Shown here: positions 35,561 through 45,409 of the stretch, piece after piece | Position numbering within the stretch: the stretch's first letter is position 1 | How the letters are laid out: every line of letters starts with the position of its first letter | Origin: Glaciecola sp. UBA1851 | Lineage (GTDB): Bacteria > Pseudomonadota > Gammaproteobacteria > Enterobacterales > Alteromonadaceae | Assembly (NCBI GenBank): GCA_002338515.1 | Contig: DDIL01000080.1 | Span: 47,193 to 111,192, forward strand | Direction: 5' to 3' | DNA: 64,000 nt | Position numbers and translations under genes: made by a program | The notes under the pieces: model-generated | Seen by the model: only the letters and a program-made list of their open reading frames with translations | Told to the model about the DNA's origin: nothing | Databases searched by the model: none

Positions 35561-37917
35561 TCATCGATATGATGTTGCCTCAGCCATTTTTGTAAAAATG
35601 GCACGTCTTGGTCAATGGCCATCTGTAATTGTTCAACCCAATCATGGACGTTCTCCCACCAAGCTGGATGGTCACCCTGCTGAATATTATTAGATGTCAC
35701 CTGCACTCTAGACAATCCTACTGAGCCAGCAGCTCCTTTAATTTTATGAGCCTGTGAACACACTTCGTCTTTATCATCAGCGGCTAGTGCTACATTCAGT
35801 AACTCCATGTATTCAGGTATCTTGTCATTAAATACAGCTAAACTAGCCTCAATCATCCCCTCGCCTATTGTATCTATAAGCATGTTAAGTAGTTCAGTAT
35901 CTAATATCTTTTGTTTTTCTTCTTCTATTACTATTCCATGTTCTATCTTAGTGGAAGCCGGCATGTCTTGACTGAGATCAGCAGCAAACAACTCGTTAAA
36001 AACTTGAATAATGCGACTCTTTTTAACTGGCTTTGCAATAACATCATCTAGACCATTTTGAAGATATTCGTCTCGAGTTTTAATCACGTTTGCAGTTAGC
36101 GCAACCATTGGCGTACGAATAACTAAATCTTCTTCTAGCAATACTTTTGCAACATCAAACCCAGTCATATCAGGCAGTTGTATATCAAGCAAAATCAAGT
36201 CGTACGTAGTTTCTCTTACCATGTCTATAGCTTCTTGCCCAGTCATCGCTACCGCTACATGTTGACCCAGCTTTTCAAGTAGCGCTTTTGCTACCATGAC
36301 ATTTAATTCTATATCTTCAACCAATAATATATTAAGGTCAGTTACTCGTAGCTCCTCAACATCTGGTGCTAAATCAGTGGTTTTAACAGGTAATGTTATT
36401 TCAAAACATGTCCCTTTGTTTAATTCACTATTCACTTTTATCTGGCCGTTCATTTTATCCACCATTTGCTTGCAAATGGCCAGTCCAATACCTGTGCCTG
36501 TAGCAGACTGGAAGTCTTGTCTTTGAACTTGATAATACATAGCGAATATTTTATCCAATTGGTCTTTGGCTATGCCAATTCCGGTATCTTGGATGGTAAA
36601 CGTGATGTCTGCCTGATGATCTCCTTGAATTTTAGCGGACATAGTCAATGAAATTGAGCCGGCTTGCGTAAATTTAACCGCATTAAAAAGCATATTCCAT
36701 AAAACTTGTCGTAATCTTGTCCCGTCAGCCTCAAAAGCAATGGGGACTGGGTCAATAATAGACCAATGAAAACTTAACCCCTTGTCAGCTGCAAGCAGTT
36801 TAATAATGCTGGCTAGTTCATTTACAAAGTTAGTTGTATTAACTGTTTTATATTGAATTTCAACTTTGTCTCTGTCGAGCTTATCTAAGTCAATAATATC
36901 GTTAAAAATGTTACCAAGCGTAATGGCACTTGCATAGATTGTACTAACCCAATCGAATTGCTCAGGATTCAATTTAGTATCTCGTAACATTCGAGATAAT
37001 CCAACAATTCCGTTTAAAGGCGTGCGTAATTCATGAGAAATAGTCGCAATAAATTTAGTTTTATCTTTACTGGCTTGCTCTACAGCTAACTGTGATTGTT
37101 TCCTTTCAGTCATGTCACGACCAAAAGCTAATAATCCCAATCTCTGGTCATCATTGTCAAAAAATGGGACTTTACGCATTTCAAAATAACGTTTTCTGCC
37201 GTCGGCAAACTTAAGCCATAGTTCTTCTGTTATAGGAGAATTGGTTTCTAATACTTCTTGGTCAGAGGCTGCAACTTGTCTAGCAAGCTCCTCGTCGTAT
37301 ACTTCGTATGGAGTCAACCCCATTAACTCTTCTTGTGATTTACCTGTTAGCGCCTCAGCTACTTTATTGCAACCTTCAAATTGCCCGGCTTCATTTCGGT
37401 AATAAATTAAATCAGGTGACGCATCTATAATAGAGCGAGTGAGTGTGGAAAGCCGTCTTGCTTCAATTTCTTGTTCAGATTTTTGTTTTATTTCTTGCTC
37501 TAACTTTGAAAACATTGTTTCACGCTCAAGCTGAGCATGTTTGCGTTGTTCAATTTCATAATTAAGTTGCCTAATGTTATTTTGCAACTCTCTATTAAGA
37601 ATAACGTCGTGTCTACGCAGACGTTCCAACTGGCTGACAGCCTCCTCTAGATTGATACGAGAATGTTCGAGTTGATTGATTAATTTACTAAAAAAATATA
37701 ATAGAAAAGGCGCACCTAAAAGAGTCAGAGCAATGGCAGTAATGAAATCGTCTTTATGTATTTCACTTCCAAAAGCAATGCGAACAACATAAGAACCAGC
37801 AATGGTGAAAATTAATGTTAAAGAGACAAATAATAAAAGGGCTTTTACTGTTCCCAACCTGTCTACGAATTGCGCAAATTTGATTGCCCATGATTCTGTT
37901 GATGATTTAATTAGCAT
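35557..37917 (-). CDS. arcB: Aerobic respiration control sensor kinase ArcB
   Basis: 786 residues from the ATG at 37917; a TTG at 37938 would add seven residues. Two membrane segments (~25-45 and ~58-78), a coiled-coil linker, PAS domain (~160-265), HisKA with His295 (ISHELRTPLNG), HATPase (GTGIGLAI), receiver domain with LLDIQLPDMTG, and C-terminal HPt domain with AHKIKGAAGSVG. This tripartite layout and alignment to E. coli ArcB are unambiguous. ArcB senses the quinone pool and feeds phosphate to ArcA. The E. coli redox Cys180 has its match at Cys183, but Cys241 is replaced by Tyr244 (GRKRYFE). It stands alone; arcA is not in the window. Confidence 0.95.
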   Translation of the reverse strand: MLIKSSTESWAIKFAQFVDRLGTVKALLLFVSLTLIFTIAGSYVVRIAFGSEIHKDDFITAIALTLLGAPFLLYFFSKLINQLEHSRINLEEAVSQLERLRRHDVILNRELQNNIRQLNYEIEQRKHAQLERETMFSKLEQEIKQKSEQEIEARRLSTLTRSIIDASPDLIYYRNEAGQFEGCNKVAEALTGKSQEELMGLTPYEVYDEELARQVAASDQEVLETNSPITEELWLKFADGRKRYFEMRKVPFFDNDDQRLGLLAFGRDMTERKQSQLAVEQASKDKTKFIATISHELRTPLNGIVGLSRMLRDTKLNPEQFDWVSTIYASAITLGNIFNDIIDLDKLDRDKVEIQYKTVNTTNFVNELASIIKLLAADKGLSFHWSIIDPVPIAFEADGTRLRQVLWNMLFNAVKFTQAGSISLTMSAKIQGDHQADITFTIQDTGIGIAKDQLDKIFAMYYQVQRQDFQSATGTGIGLAICKQMVDKMNGQIKVNSELNKGTCFEITLPVKTTDLAPDVEELRVTDLNILLVEDIELNVMVAKALLEKLGQHVAVAMTGQEAIDMVRETTYDLILLDIQLPDMTGFDVAKVLLEEDLVIRTPMVALTANVIKTRDEYLQNGLDDVIAKPVKKSRIIQVFNELFAADLSQDMPASTKIEHGIVIEEEKQKILDTELLNMLIDTIGEGMIEASLAVFNDKIPEYMELLNVALAADDKDEVCSQAHKIKGAAGSVGLSRVQVTSNNIQQGDHPAWWENVHDWVEQLQMAIDQDVPFLQKWLRQHHIDE

Positions 37918-37938
37918 AAATTTTAAGTGACTACTCAA

Positions 37939-38514
37939 TCCCTTACAAAACGATGGTTATATGCTACCAAGATTTAACTTCGTGGGATAGATTAAACTTA
38001 TAAAGTCAGGTTTTTGTACGCACTTTTTAAATTTAAATTAAAATATCTAGTATTAGCTCGTAAATGAAACTTTACTCAAATTTTTGTTATAACTATGCGG
38101 ATATGGGCATATTTGCTGAATTACCATCAAAATAAAAGTTGTTACATCAACTATATTTCACAATTTTTTAACCATTGTAAGTAGCTAATGCCATTTTCAC
38201 CCAATCGATAAAGGAATATATTTATACAATAATTTCAATAAGTTAACCTTAAGTTACATGGGCTACATCAATAATATCTTATTGGCTAATTGATTTCTTG
38301 CTCGTAAGTATGTATTTTCACTTTCCCGCTTAGTGGAATGAATAAAAATTCGATACGCGAATGTATCCTCAAAACAACTAACGACGTCGACTATAAAAAC
38401 AATAATCATTCGACATAAAGTTTATCGAAAATCACGTGCTTGTTCGAATTAGCACCTTAACGTATTTAGAGTTTAAAATGCGAAGGCAGAATCGTCGGCG
38501 CCAAGGAGTAATGT
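37939..38514. other. Intergenic region, 576 bases, between arcB and gltB
   Basis: Divergent AT-rich spacer with no credible gene. The only clear element is the AAGGAG ribosome-binding site of gltB at 38503-38508. Its size suggests an untranslated gltB leader or several regulator sites, but I could not recognise a known riboswitch, attenuator or strong promoter in it. Confidence 0.5.
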
Positions 38515-41500
38515 ATGGGTTTGTATCATTCATCTGATTCTAAAGATAATTGTGGCTTTGGATTAATCGCTCACACCAGCGGCGACTCCAGCCATCAATT
38601 AGTCTCAACAGCAATTGAAGGTTTAGACAGAATGCAGCACCGAGGAGGTGTTGCGTCTGATGGTAAAACTGGAGATGGGTGTGGATTGCTTTTACAAAAA
38701 CCTGATAGCTTTTTCAAAAAGGTCGCGTCTGAAAGTGGTTGGAACTTAAATAAGAACTATGCCGTTGGCATGGTATTTTTATCTCAAGACCCAATAAAAG
38801 CAGAAGCGTCTAGGAAAGTGCTTAATGCCGAACTTGAAAAAGAGATGCTTTCAGTTGTAGGATGGCGCGAAGTCCCCGTAGACCAATCTGTATTAGGCGA
38901 TTTAGCAAAAACAGGTGTGCCGCAAATAGAACAAGTATTTGTTAACGCACCAAGTGGCTGGTTAGCGCCAGACATGGAACGTCGCCTTTATATGGCTAGG
39001 CGTCGTGCAGAAAAAAGCATTACGGAAGATGAAGATTTTTATGTGGCATGCTTGTCTACCTTTGTAACTATATACAAAGGGTTAGTTATGCCAAAAGATT
39101 TGCCTAAATTTTATCTTGATTTAGCAAACCCTGATTTAACATCATCTATTTGCGTGTTCCACCAGCGATTTTCAACTAACACATTGCCAAAATGGCCACT
39201 TGCTCAACCTTTCAGGTTTTTAGCTCACAACGGTGAAATAAACACAATAAAAGGTAATCGTGATTGGGCAATTGCTCGAACTAGCAAGTTTGCTACTCCT
39301 CTTATTCCAGACTTACTTCAAGCGGCGCCTTTTGTTAACACTGAGGGGTCAGACAGTAGCTCATTAGATAATATGCTTGAGCTATTTTTAGCTGGCGGTA
39401 TGGACATATTCCGAGCGATGCGTTTATTGGTGCCACCTGCGTATCAAAATAACGATACGATGGATCCAGATCTACGCGCATTTTATGAATTTAACTCAAT
39501 GCATATGGAGCCTTGGGATGGGCCAGCTGGAATTGTACTGACTAACGGTCGCCACGTGGCGTGTAACCTTGATAGAAACGGTTTACGTCCTGCTCGCTAT
39601 GTTATAACAAAGAATGGCTTTATTACGCTTGCATCTGAAATTGGTATATGGGATTACGACCAAGCCGACGTACTAGAAAAAGGTAGAGTTGGACCAGGCG
39701 AAATGCTTGCTGTCGATACTCATACAGGCAAAATCTGGCGTACAAACGAAATTGACAAAGAGTTGAAATCTCAACATCCATATGCCGAATGGTTAGAGTC
39801 GCATATCGCCCGTCTTAAGCCTCTAGAAGAATGTGATGCAAGTTTAATCGGAGAGCGCGCATACAACGATAAAGAAATAGCATCATTACACAAGCTTTTC
39901 AATTACAGCTATGAAGAAATTAATCAGGTAATAAAAGTACTGGCTAAAGACGGCCAAGAAGCCGTTGGCTCGATGGGTGACGACACCCCTATGGCTGTTA
40001 TGTCTTCAAAACAGCGAACACTATACGATTATTTTAGACAGCAATTTGCGCAAGTAACTAACCCCCCTATTGATTCATTACGCGAAAATCACGTTATGTC
40101 TTTAGCTACATGTATTGGTCGCGAACAAAACGTCTTTAACGAAACGAGTGGCTACGCTCATAGAGTGTTATTTGATTCTCCTGTATTGGTATATACAGAC
40201 TTAAAACAGTTACGTGAATTCGATGATGAGTACTACCATAATGAAAAAATCAATATTCATTATGATGCTAGTGAAGGTCTAGAAAGTGCCATTATCCGTA
40301 TTTGTGACGAAGTGGTTGATGCCGTTAAAAATAGAAATGCCGCTTTTGTTATTTTATCAGATAGAAGCGTCGCAAAAGGTAAATTACCAATTCCGACAGC
40401 AATGGCAGTAGGTGCTGTTCAAAAACGCTTGGTTCACCAACAATTAAGATGTGATGCGAATATTGTTGTAGAAACAGCATCAGCAAGAGACCCCCATCAC
40501 TTTGCTGTATTAATTGGCTTAGGTGCCACAGCTGTATACCCTTATCTTGCTTATGAAACTATTGAACAGCTTGTGCAACAAGGTGATTTAGATATGAGTC
40601 CGCTCGACGCGATTAAAAACTATCGCAAAGGGATTAATAAAGGCTTATACAAAATCATGTCGAAAATGGGCATAAGCACCATAGCCAGCTATAGAAGCTC
40701 AAAATTATTTGAAGCAGTAGGAATTAACAAAGAAGTAGTTGATTTATGCTTCCCTGGTGTTCCCAGTAGGATTCAAGGCGCTAGCTTCCAAGATTTTGAA
40801 CAAGACGTTATTAATGGGTCCCGTATTGCTTGGTTAGCGAGAAAATCAATGTCACATGGCGGGTTATTAAAATATGTTCACGGTGGTGAGTACCATGCAT
40901 ATAATCCAGATGTTGTCAGCTCACTACAAAAAGCAGTAATGAGTGGTGAATACTCAGATTATCAGGTGTTTTCTGGCTTAGTAAATGACCGTAACCCCAG
41001 TCATTTAAGAGACTTAATGAAAATTAAATCCGGAGAAGCAATCGATTTATCCGAAGTTGAGTCTGCAGAAACCTTATATTCAAGATTTGATACTGCAGCA
41101 ATGTCTATTGGAGCATTAAGCCCTGAAGCCCATGAAGCGTTAGCCATTGCGATGAACCGTTTGGGCGGTCAATCAAACTCTGGAGAGGGCGGTGAAGATC
41201 CAAAACGATTCAACACCGAGAAGAACTCTAAAATAAAGCAAGTCGCATCTGGTCGTTTTGGCGTCACACCTCACTATTTAGTCAACGCTAACGTGATACA
41301 AATAAAGGTAGCGCAAGGCGCTAAGCCTGGTGAAGGCGGTCAATTACCAGGGGATAAAGTAAATAAATATATTGCTGAATTACGATTCTCGGTTCCTGGA
41401 GTAACGTTAATATCTCCGCCTCCACATCATGATATTTATTCAATTGAAGATCTTGCGCAATTAATATTCGATTTAAAACAAGTCAATCCTAGCGCACTTA

Positions 41501-42978
41501 TTTCAGTGAAGTTAGTGTCAGAACCTGGAGTGGGTACAATTGCCACCGGGGTTGCAAAAGCCTATGCCGATTTAATTACTATTTCTGGCTATGATGGTGG
41601 TACCGGTGCCAGCCCATTAACATCAGTTAAGTATGCAGGAAGCCCATTTGAACTTGGCCTTGCAGAAACACAGCAAGCATTGATTGAAAATGGTTTGCGC
41701 CACAAAGTCAGAGTGCAAACAGATGGTGGCTTAAAGACAGGTTTAGACGTAGTAAAAGCGGCTATGTTAGGTGCAGAAAGCTTTGGCTTTGGAACCGGGC
41801 CTATGGTGGCATTAGGTTGTAAATACTTAAGGATATGTCATTTGAATAACTGTGCAACCGGTGTAGCAACCCAAGATAGTAAATTGAGAGATAACTATTT
41901 CATAGGTTTGCCTGAAATGGTCATGAACTACTTCAAGTTTATTGCACAAGAAGTTAGAGAAATAATGGCCAGCATTGGTGTTCGTCAATTCCAAGATTTA
42001 GTTGGTCGAACTGACTTACTTGAACTACTAGATGGACAAACTGCTAAACAGAATAAACTTGATTTGTCTCCATTATTAGATAGGCCGTCTGCAGGCACAC
42101 ACACACAATTGTTTTGCTCGCAAACTACTAATGAGCCAATAGATAAAGGTGAACTAAACCAGCGTATGGTGATGGATTGTGAAGGTGCTGTAATGGCAAA
42201 AATGCCAAAATCACTTGCATATAAAGTTAGAAATACAGACCGGTCTGTAGGGGCAACATTATCAGGCCTGATAGCTCAACAGCACGGAAATGATGGTTTA
42301 AGTGATAATCCAATAAAAGTTAAGCTTACCGGTACGGTTGGTCAAAGCTTTGGTGTATGGAACGCTGGCGGGTTAGAGATGACGCTTGTGGGCGATGCGA
42401 ACGACTATGTGGGTAAAGGTATGACCGGTGGTAGGCTTGTTATACATCCGCCATCAAATGTCAGTTTTGATATTCACAACAGTTCAATAATGGGGAATAC
42501 CTGTTTATATGGCGCAACCGGAGGCAAATTATATGCAGCTGGAAGAGCGGGAGAACGCTTCGCAGTAAGAAACTCAGGGGCAATCGCCGTAATTGAAGGT
42601 GCAGGCGACAACGCATGCGAATATATGACTGGTGGAATTGTTGCCATTCTAGGCTCCGTAGGGGTAAACTTCGGTGCAGGCATGACCGGTGGTTTTGCTT
42701 ATTTATATGATGAATTTGGCGATTTAGACCGCCGCGTAAACAGCGAGTTAGTCGAAGTTATGGGTATAGAAGATAAAGTGATTCTATCAGAGCATTTAAG
42801 AGGCCTAATTAACAGCCATTATGAAGCCACTGGTAGTTTGTACTCATTAAATCTTTTAACTAATTTCGCTGAAGAAATAAAACGATTTAATTTAGTTAAA
42901 CCAAAAACAAGTGACGTAAAGAATCTGTTAGGCCATATAAGCCGCTCAAGTGCAGAATTGCGCGTGCAGGCTCAATAA
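38515..42978 (+). CDS. gltB: Glutamate synthase large subunit GltB (NADPH-type)
   Basis: 1487 residues, the full family length. Class II glutamine amidotransferase domain at the N-terminus whose nucleophile is Cys13 (DNCGFG) after removal of a 12-residue lead; central domain; FMN-binding synthase domain (SGEGGEDPKRF, GYDGGTGASPLTS); cysteines for the [3Fe-4S] cluster in CKYLRICHLNNCATGVATQ; and the C-terminal GXGXG beta-helix domain (from ~1230). With GltD it makes two glutamate from glutamine and 2-oxoglutarate, the main ammonia-assimilation route with glutamine synthetase. AAGGAG site 6 bases before the ATG. gltD follows after 20 bases. Confidence 0.97.
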   Translation: MGLYHSSDSKDNCGFGLIAHTSGDSSHQLVSTAIEGLDRMQHRGGVASDGKTGDGCGLLLQKPDSFFKKVASESGWNLNKNYAVGMVFLSQDPIKAEASRKVLNAELEKEMLSVVGWREVPVDQSVLGDLAKTGVPQIEQVFVNAPSGWLAPDMERRLYMARRRAEKSITEDEDFYVACLSTFVTIYKGLVMPKDLPKFYLDLANPDLTSSICVFHQRFSTNTLPKWPLAQPFRFLAHNGEINTIKGNRDWAIARTSKFATPLIPDLLQAAPFVNTEGSDSSSLDNMLELFLAGGMDIFRAMRLLVPPAYQNNDTMDPDLRAFYEFNSMHMEPWDGPAGIVLTNGRHVACNLDRNGLRPARYVITKNGFITLASEIGIWDYDQADVLEKGRVGPGEMLAVDTHTGKIWRTNEIDKELKSQHPYAEWLESHIARLKPLEECDASLIGERAYNDKEIASLHKLFNYSYEEINQVIKVLAKDGQEAVGSMGDDTPMAVMSSKQRTLYDYFRQQFAQVTNPPIDSLRENHVMSLATCIGREQNVFNETSGYAHRVLFDSPVLVYTDLKQLREFDDEYYHNEKINIHYDASEGLESAIIRICDEVVDAVKNRNAAFVILSDRSVAKGKLPIPTAMAVGAVQKRLVHQQLRCDANIVVETASARDPHHFAVLIGLGATAVYPYLAYETIEQLVQQGDLDMSPLDAIKNYRKGINKGLYKIMSKMGISTIASYRSSKLFEAVGINKEVVDLCFPGVPSRIQGASFQDFEQDVINGSRIAWLARKSMSHGGLLKYVHGGEYHAYNPDVVSSLQKAVMSGEYSDYQVFSGLVNDRNPSHLRDLMKIKSGEAIDLSEVESAETLYSRFDTAAMSIGALSPEAHEALAIAMNRLGGQSNSGEGGEDPKRFNTEKNSKIKQVASGRFGVTPHYLVNANVIQIKVAQGAKPGEGGQLPGDKVNKYIAELRFSVPGVTLISPPPHHDIYSIEDLAQLIFDLKQVNPSALISVKLVSEPGVGTIATGVAKAYADLITISGYDGGTGASPLTSVKYAGSPFELGLAETQQALIENGLRHKVRVQTDGGLKTGLDVVKAAMLGAESFGFGTGPMVALGCKYLRICHLNNCATGVATQDSKLRDNYFIGLPEMVMNYFKFIAQEVREIMASIGVRQFQDLVGRTDLLELLDGQTAKQNKLDLSPLLDRPSAGTHTQLFCSQTTNEPIDKGELNQRMVMDCEGAVMAKMPKSLAYKVRNTDRSVGATLSGLIAQQHGNDGLSDNPIKVKLTGTVGQSFGVWNAGGLEMTLVGDANDYVGKGMTGGRLVIHPPSNVSFDIHNSSIMGNTCLYGATGGKLYAAGRAGERFAVRNSGAIAVIEGAGDNACEYMTGGIVAILGSVGVNFGAGMTGGFAYLYDEFGDLDRRVNSELVEVMGIEDKVILSEHLRGLINSHYEATGSLYSLNLLTNFAEEIKRFNLVKPKTSDVKNLLGHISRSSAELRVQAQ

Positions 42979-42998
42979 GCGGTTAGGAGAGTAAAAGT

Positions 42999-44414
42999 AT
43001 GGCAAAGAATGTATACCAATTTGTTGATGTGGAACGTATAGATCCACCGAAAAAGCCAATTGTGATGCGCACAGAGGAATTTGGTGAAATTTATCATCCC
43101 ATGACTCCCTCTCAAGCAGCAGGACAAGCTGATAGATGCTTAGATTGTGGTAATCCTTACTGTGAATGGAAATGTCCGGTACATAACTTCATACCACAGT
43201 GGTTAGACTTAGCAAATGAAGGCAAAATTATAGAAGCCGCTGAGTTATCTCATAAAACAAATAGCTTGCCTGAAGTGTGCGGCCGAGTTTGCCCACAAGA
43301 CAGATTATGTGAAGGTGCATGCACGTTAAATGACGATTTTGGCGCGGTAACTATAGGTAGCATTGAAAAATATATTACCGATACGGCCTTTAAAATGGGT
43401 TGGCGACCAGATATGTCTGAAGTCCAATGGACTGACAAAAAAGTAGCCATTGTTGGAGCCGGCCCTGCTGGTCTTGCTTGTGCGGATATTTTAATTCGAA
43501 ATGGTGTGAAGCCAATAGTATTTGATAAATACGAAGAAATTGGTGGATTACTTACTTTTGGTATCCCATCTTTTAAACTAGAAAAAGAAGTTATTCAGCT
43601 TAGACGGCAAATTTTCACTGATATGGGTATAGAGTTTCGATTGAATACTGAAATTGGAAAAGATATTCAATTCCAATCATTGATAGATGACTACGATTCA
43701 GTTTTCTTGGGAATGGGAACCTACAAAGCAATGCAAGGTGGCTTTGCTAATGAAGGCGCACCGGGTGTTTATGAAGCACTTCCTTTCTTAATAGCCAACA
43801 CTAATAGAGTAATGGGGATTGAAAAATCACCTGAAGACTTTATTGATATGAAGGGAAAAAAAGTCGTTGTATTAGGTGGTGGTGATACAACAATGGATTG
43901 TGTTCGAACGTCTATAAGACAAGGCGCAAACGCAGTTACCTGTGCTTATCGAAGAGATGAACAAAGTATGCCTGGCTCTCGCAAAGAAGTAGTTAATGCT
44001 AAAGAGGAAGGGGTTATATTTGAGTTCAACATACAACCAATTGATATTGCTGTCGATGAAAAAGGCAAAGCGATTGGCGTTAGAATGATACGTACACAAA
44101 TGGGTGAGCCGGATGCACAAGGTAGACGCCGACCGGTTGAAGTGCCCGGTTCAGCTTTTGTTATGGAAGCAGACGCAGTCATAATTGCCTTTGGATTCCA
44201 ACCAAGTCCTGCTCCATGGTTCGGAGAATTTGGAATAATGCTTGACGAAAAAGGTCGAGTAAGAGCGCCATCTCAAGGTAACTATCCTTTCCAAACGAGT
44301 AATCCTAAGATATTTTCTGGTGGAGATATGGTTAGAGGCTCTGATTTAGTTGTAACTGCAATTGATGAAGGTCGCAAAGCTGCTGAGGGAATACTTGATT
44401 ATCTAGAGGTTTAA
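42999..44414 (+). CDS. gltD: Glutamate synthase small subunit GltD
   Basis: 471 residues, the usual length. N-terminal iron-sulfur region (CLDCGNPYCEWKCP and CGRVCPQDRLCEGAC), FAD-binding Rossmann motif GAGPAGLACADIL near residue 152, and NADPH-binding VLGGGDTTMDC near 290. It oxidises NADPH and delivers electrons through FAD and Fe-S clusters to GltB. Ribosome-binding GGAG lies 10 bases upstream of the ATG. The same fold is used by other NADPH:acceptor enzymes, but the gltB neighbour fixes the role. Confidence 0.97.
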   Translation: MAKNVYQFVDVERIDPPKKPIVMRTEEFGEIYHPMTPSQAAGQADRCLDCGNPYCEWKCPVHNFIPQWLDLANEGKIIEAAELSHKTNSLPEVCGRVCPQDRLCEGACTLNDDFGAVTIGSIEKYITDTAFKMGWRPDMSEVQWTDKKVAIVGAGPAGLACADILIRNGVKPIVFDKYEEIGGLLTFGIPSFKLEKEVIQLRRQIFTDMGIEFRLNTEIGKDIQFQSLIDDYDSVFLGMGTYKAMQGGFANEGAPGVYEALPFLIANTNRVMGIEKSPEDFIDMKGKKVVVLGGGDTTMDCVRTSIRQGANAVTCAYRRDEQSMPGSRKEVVNAKEEGVIFEFNIQPIDIAVDEKGKAIGVRMIRTQMGEPDAQGRRRPVEVPGSAFVMEADAVIIAFGFQPSPAPWFGEFGIMLDEKGRVRAPSQGNYPFQTSNPKIFSGGDMVRGSDLVVTAIDEGRKAAEGILDYLEV

Positions 44415-44733
44415 ATCTCTTTCTCTTGGTTGTAACTTAGGTTGCAACCAAGAGTATATCCCGCTCACTTATTCTTTTTCATACCTGCTACATTCTGCGC
44501 AAACCTTTCGTTGTCTTTTTCTATTTATACTCAATCCTATCTAATGCTAAGAATTTTGTTACTCAAGACGATAACTTAGGTACGAGTGTTGTTTATTAAT
44601 TTCTTATATTGCAGATGTACCTTAAAATCAAGGTAATTGTTTAATATAAAATAAATTAGTCTCAATAATATTGTTGTGATATCGCAGTTAAATTTTTTTA
44701 ATACTGCCTATATCGAATAAAACCGGAATTAAC
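44415..44733. other. Intergenic region, 319 bases, after gltD
   Basis: Holds the hairpin at 44423-44454 just after the gltD stop; the rest is AT-rich sequence where I see no gene and no confident promoter for the lipoprotein at 44734. Confidence 0.5.
44423..44454 (+). terminator. Hairpin after gltD, probable terminator
   Basis: CTCTTGGTTG (44423-44432) is perfectly complementary to CAACCAAGAG (44445-44454), with a 12-base loop. No T-run follows, so it may be a rho-dependent end, an mRNA-stabilising structure or a weak terminator. Confidence 0.5.
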
Positions 44734-45288
44734 ATGTTTTCATATTCATCGACTAAATTAAAAATTTTATTCATTGCCGCGTTATGTGTTGTTGCAATGG
44801 GTTGCTCTAATCTATCTATTAGCGAGTATTATGATAACAATGACGATATTGAAGAATCTTCAAAGGCAGAAACTACTGACAATAAAGTAGAAGTTATCGC
44901 TACAACAACAACTGAAATAGATAATGATGTTGTAATGTTGGAAGCTAAAGGCAATGCCGAACCAAACCAAGCATACCAAACGTTAAATGACTTAAACGGG
45001 CCATGTCCAACTAAATTTTATAATATAAGCATTCCAAATAACGGCAAATATTGTCAATCGTTTGCCGCTGAATTGCCTGCCACAATGATATTTTTTATGC
45101 CGATCCCGCCAACTGAAGCGGTAAATTATTATTTATCTAATAATGGTGAGTTAGCTGTAACTCAACAAGTTAAAAATAGAATCATGCTTAAAAGTGCTGA
45201 TAACACTAAAACCGTTGTGGTCTCTCCAGATGGCGTAGGCTCTCAGATTGACATTCTTGTTAAGCCCAAATTACAAGCGTCTAACTAG
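44734..45288 (+). CDS. Putative lipoprotein, unknown function
   Basis: 184 residues. A signal peptide with lipobox VAMGC (Cys24) is followed by Ser, so it is probably sorted to the outer membrane. A low-complexity acidic/Thr linker (~30-75) leads to a small domain (~85-180) with two cysteines (GPCPTKFY and GKYCQSF) that could form a disulfide. I do not recognise the family and see no enzyme motif. It stands alone between gltD and the DUF2726 gene; a sigma-54 promoter lies after its stop and belongs to the next gene. Confidence 0.7.
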   Translation: MFSYSSTKLKILFIAALCVVAMGCSNLSISEYYDNNDDIEESSKAETTDNKVEVIATTTTEIDNDVVMLEAKGNAEPNQAYQTLNDLNGPCPTKFYNISIPNNGKYCQSFAAELPATMIFFMPIPPTEAVNYYLSNNGELAVTQQVKNRIMLKSADNTKTVVVSPDGVGSQIDILVKPKLQASN

Positions 45289-45336
45289 GTTTTAAAACAT
45301 AGTTATTAGCGAAATATCTTTCCAAAAGTCAGCTAG

Positions 45337-45352
45337 TGGCACGCGCTTTGCT
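45337..45352 (+). promoter_or_regulatory. Sigma-54 (RpoN) -24/-12 promoter
   Basis: TGGCACG-CGCT-TTGCT is an exact match to the consensus TGGCACG-N4-TTGCW: GG at 45338-45339, GC at 45350-45351, with exactly ten bases between. It is in an intergenic gap, faces the DUF2726 gene, and its expected start near 45363 gives a ~47-base leader. No enhancer-binding site was recognised upstream. Confidence 0.8.
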
Positions 45353-45409
45353 ATCCGTATAATACGTCAATAAAATAGTTTTTACTTAACCGTATTGCAT
45401 GGAGTATTT

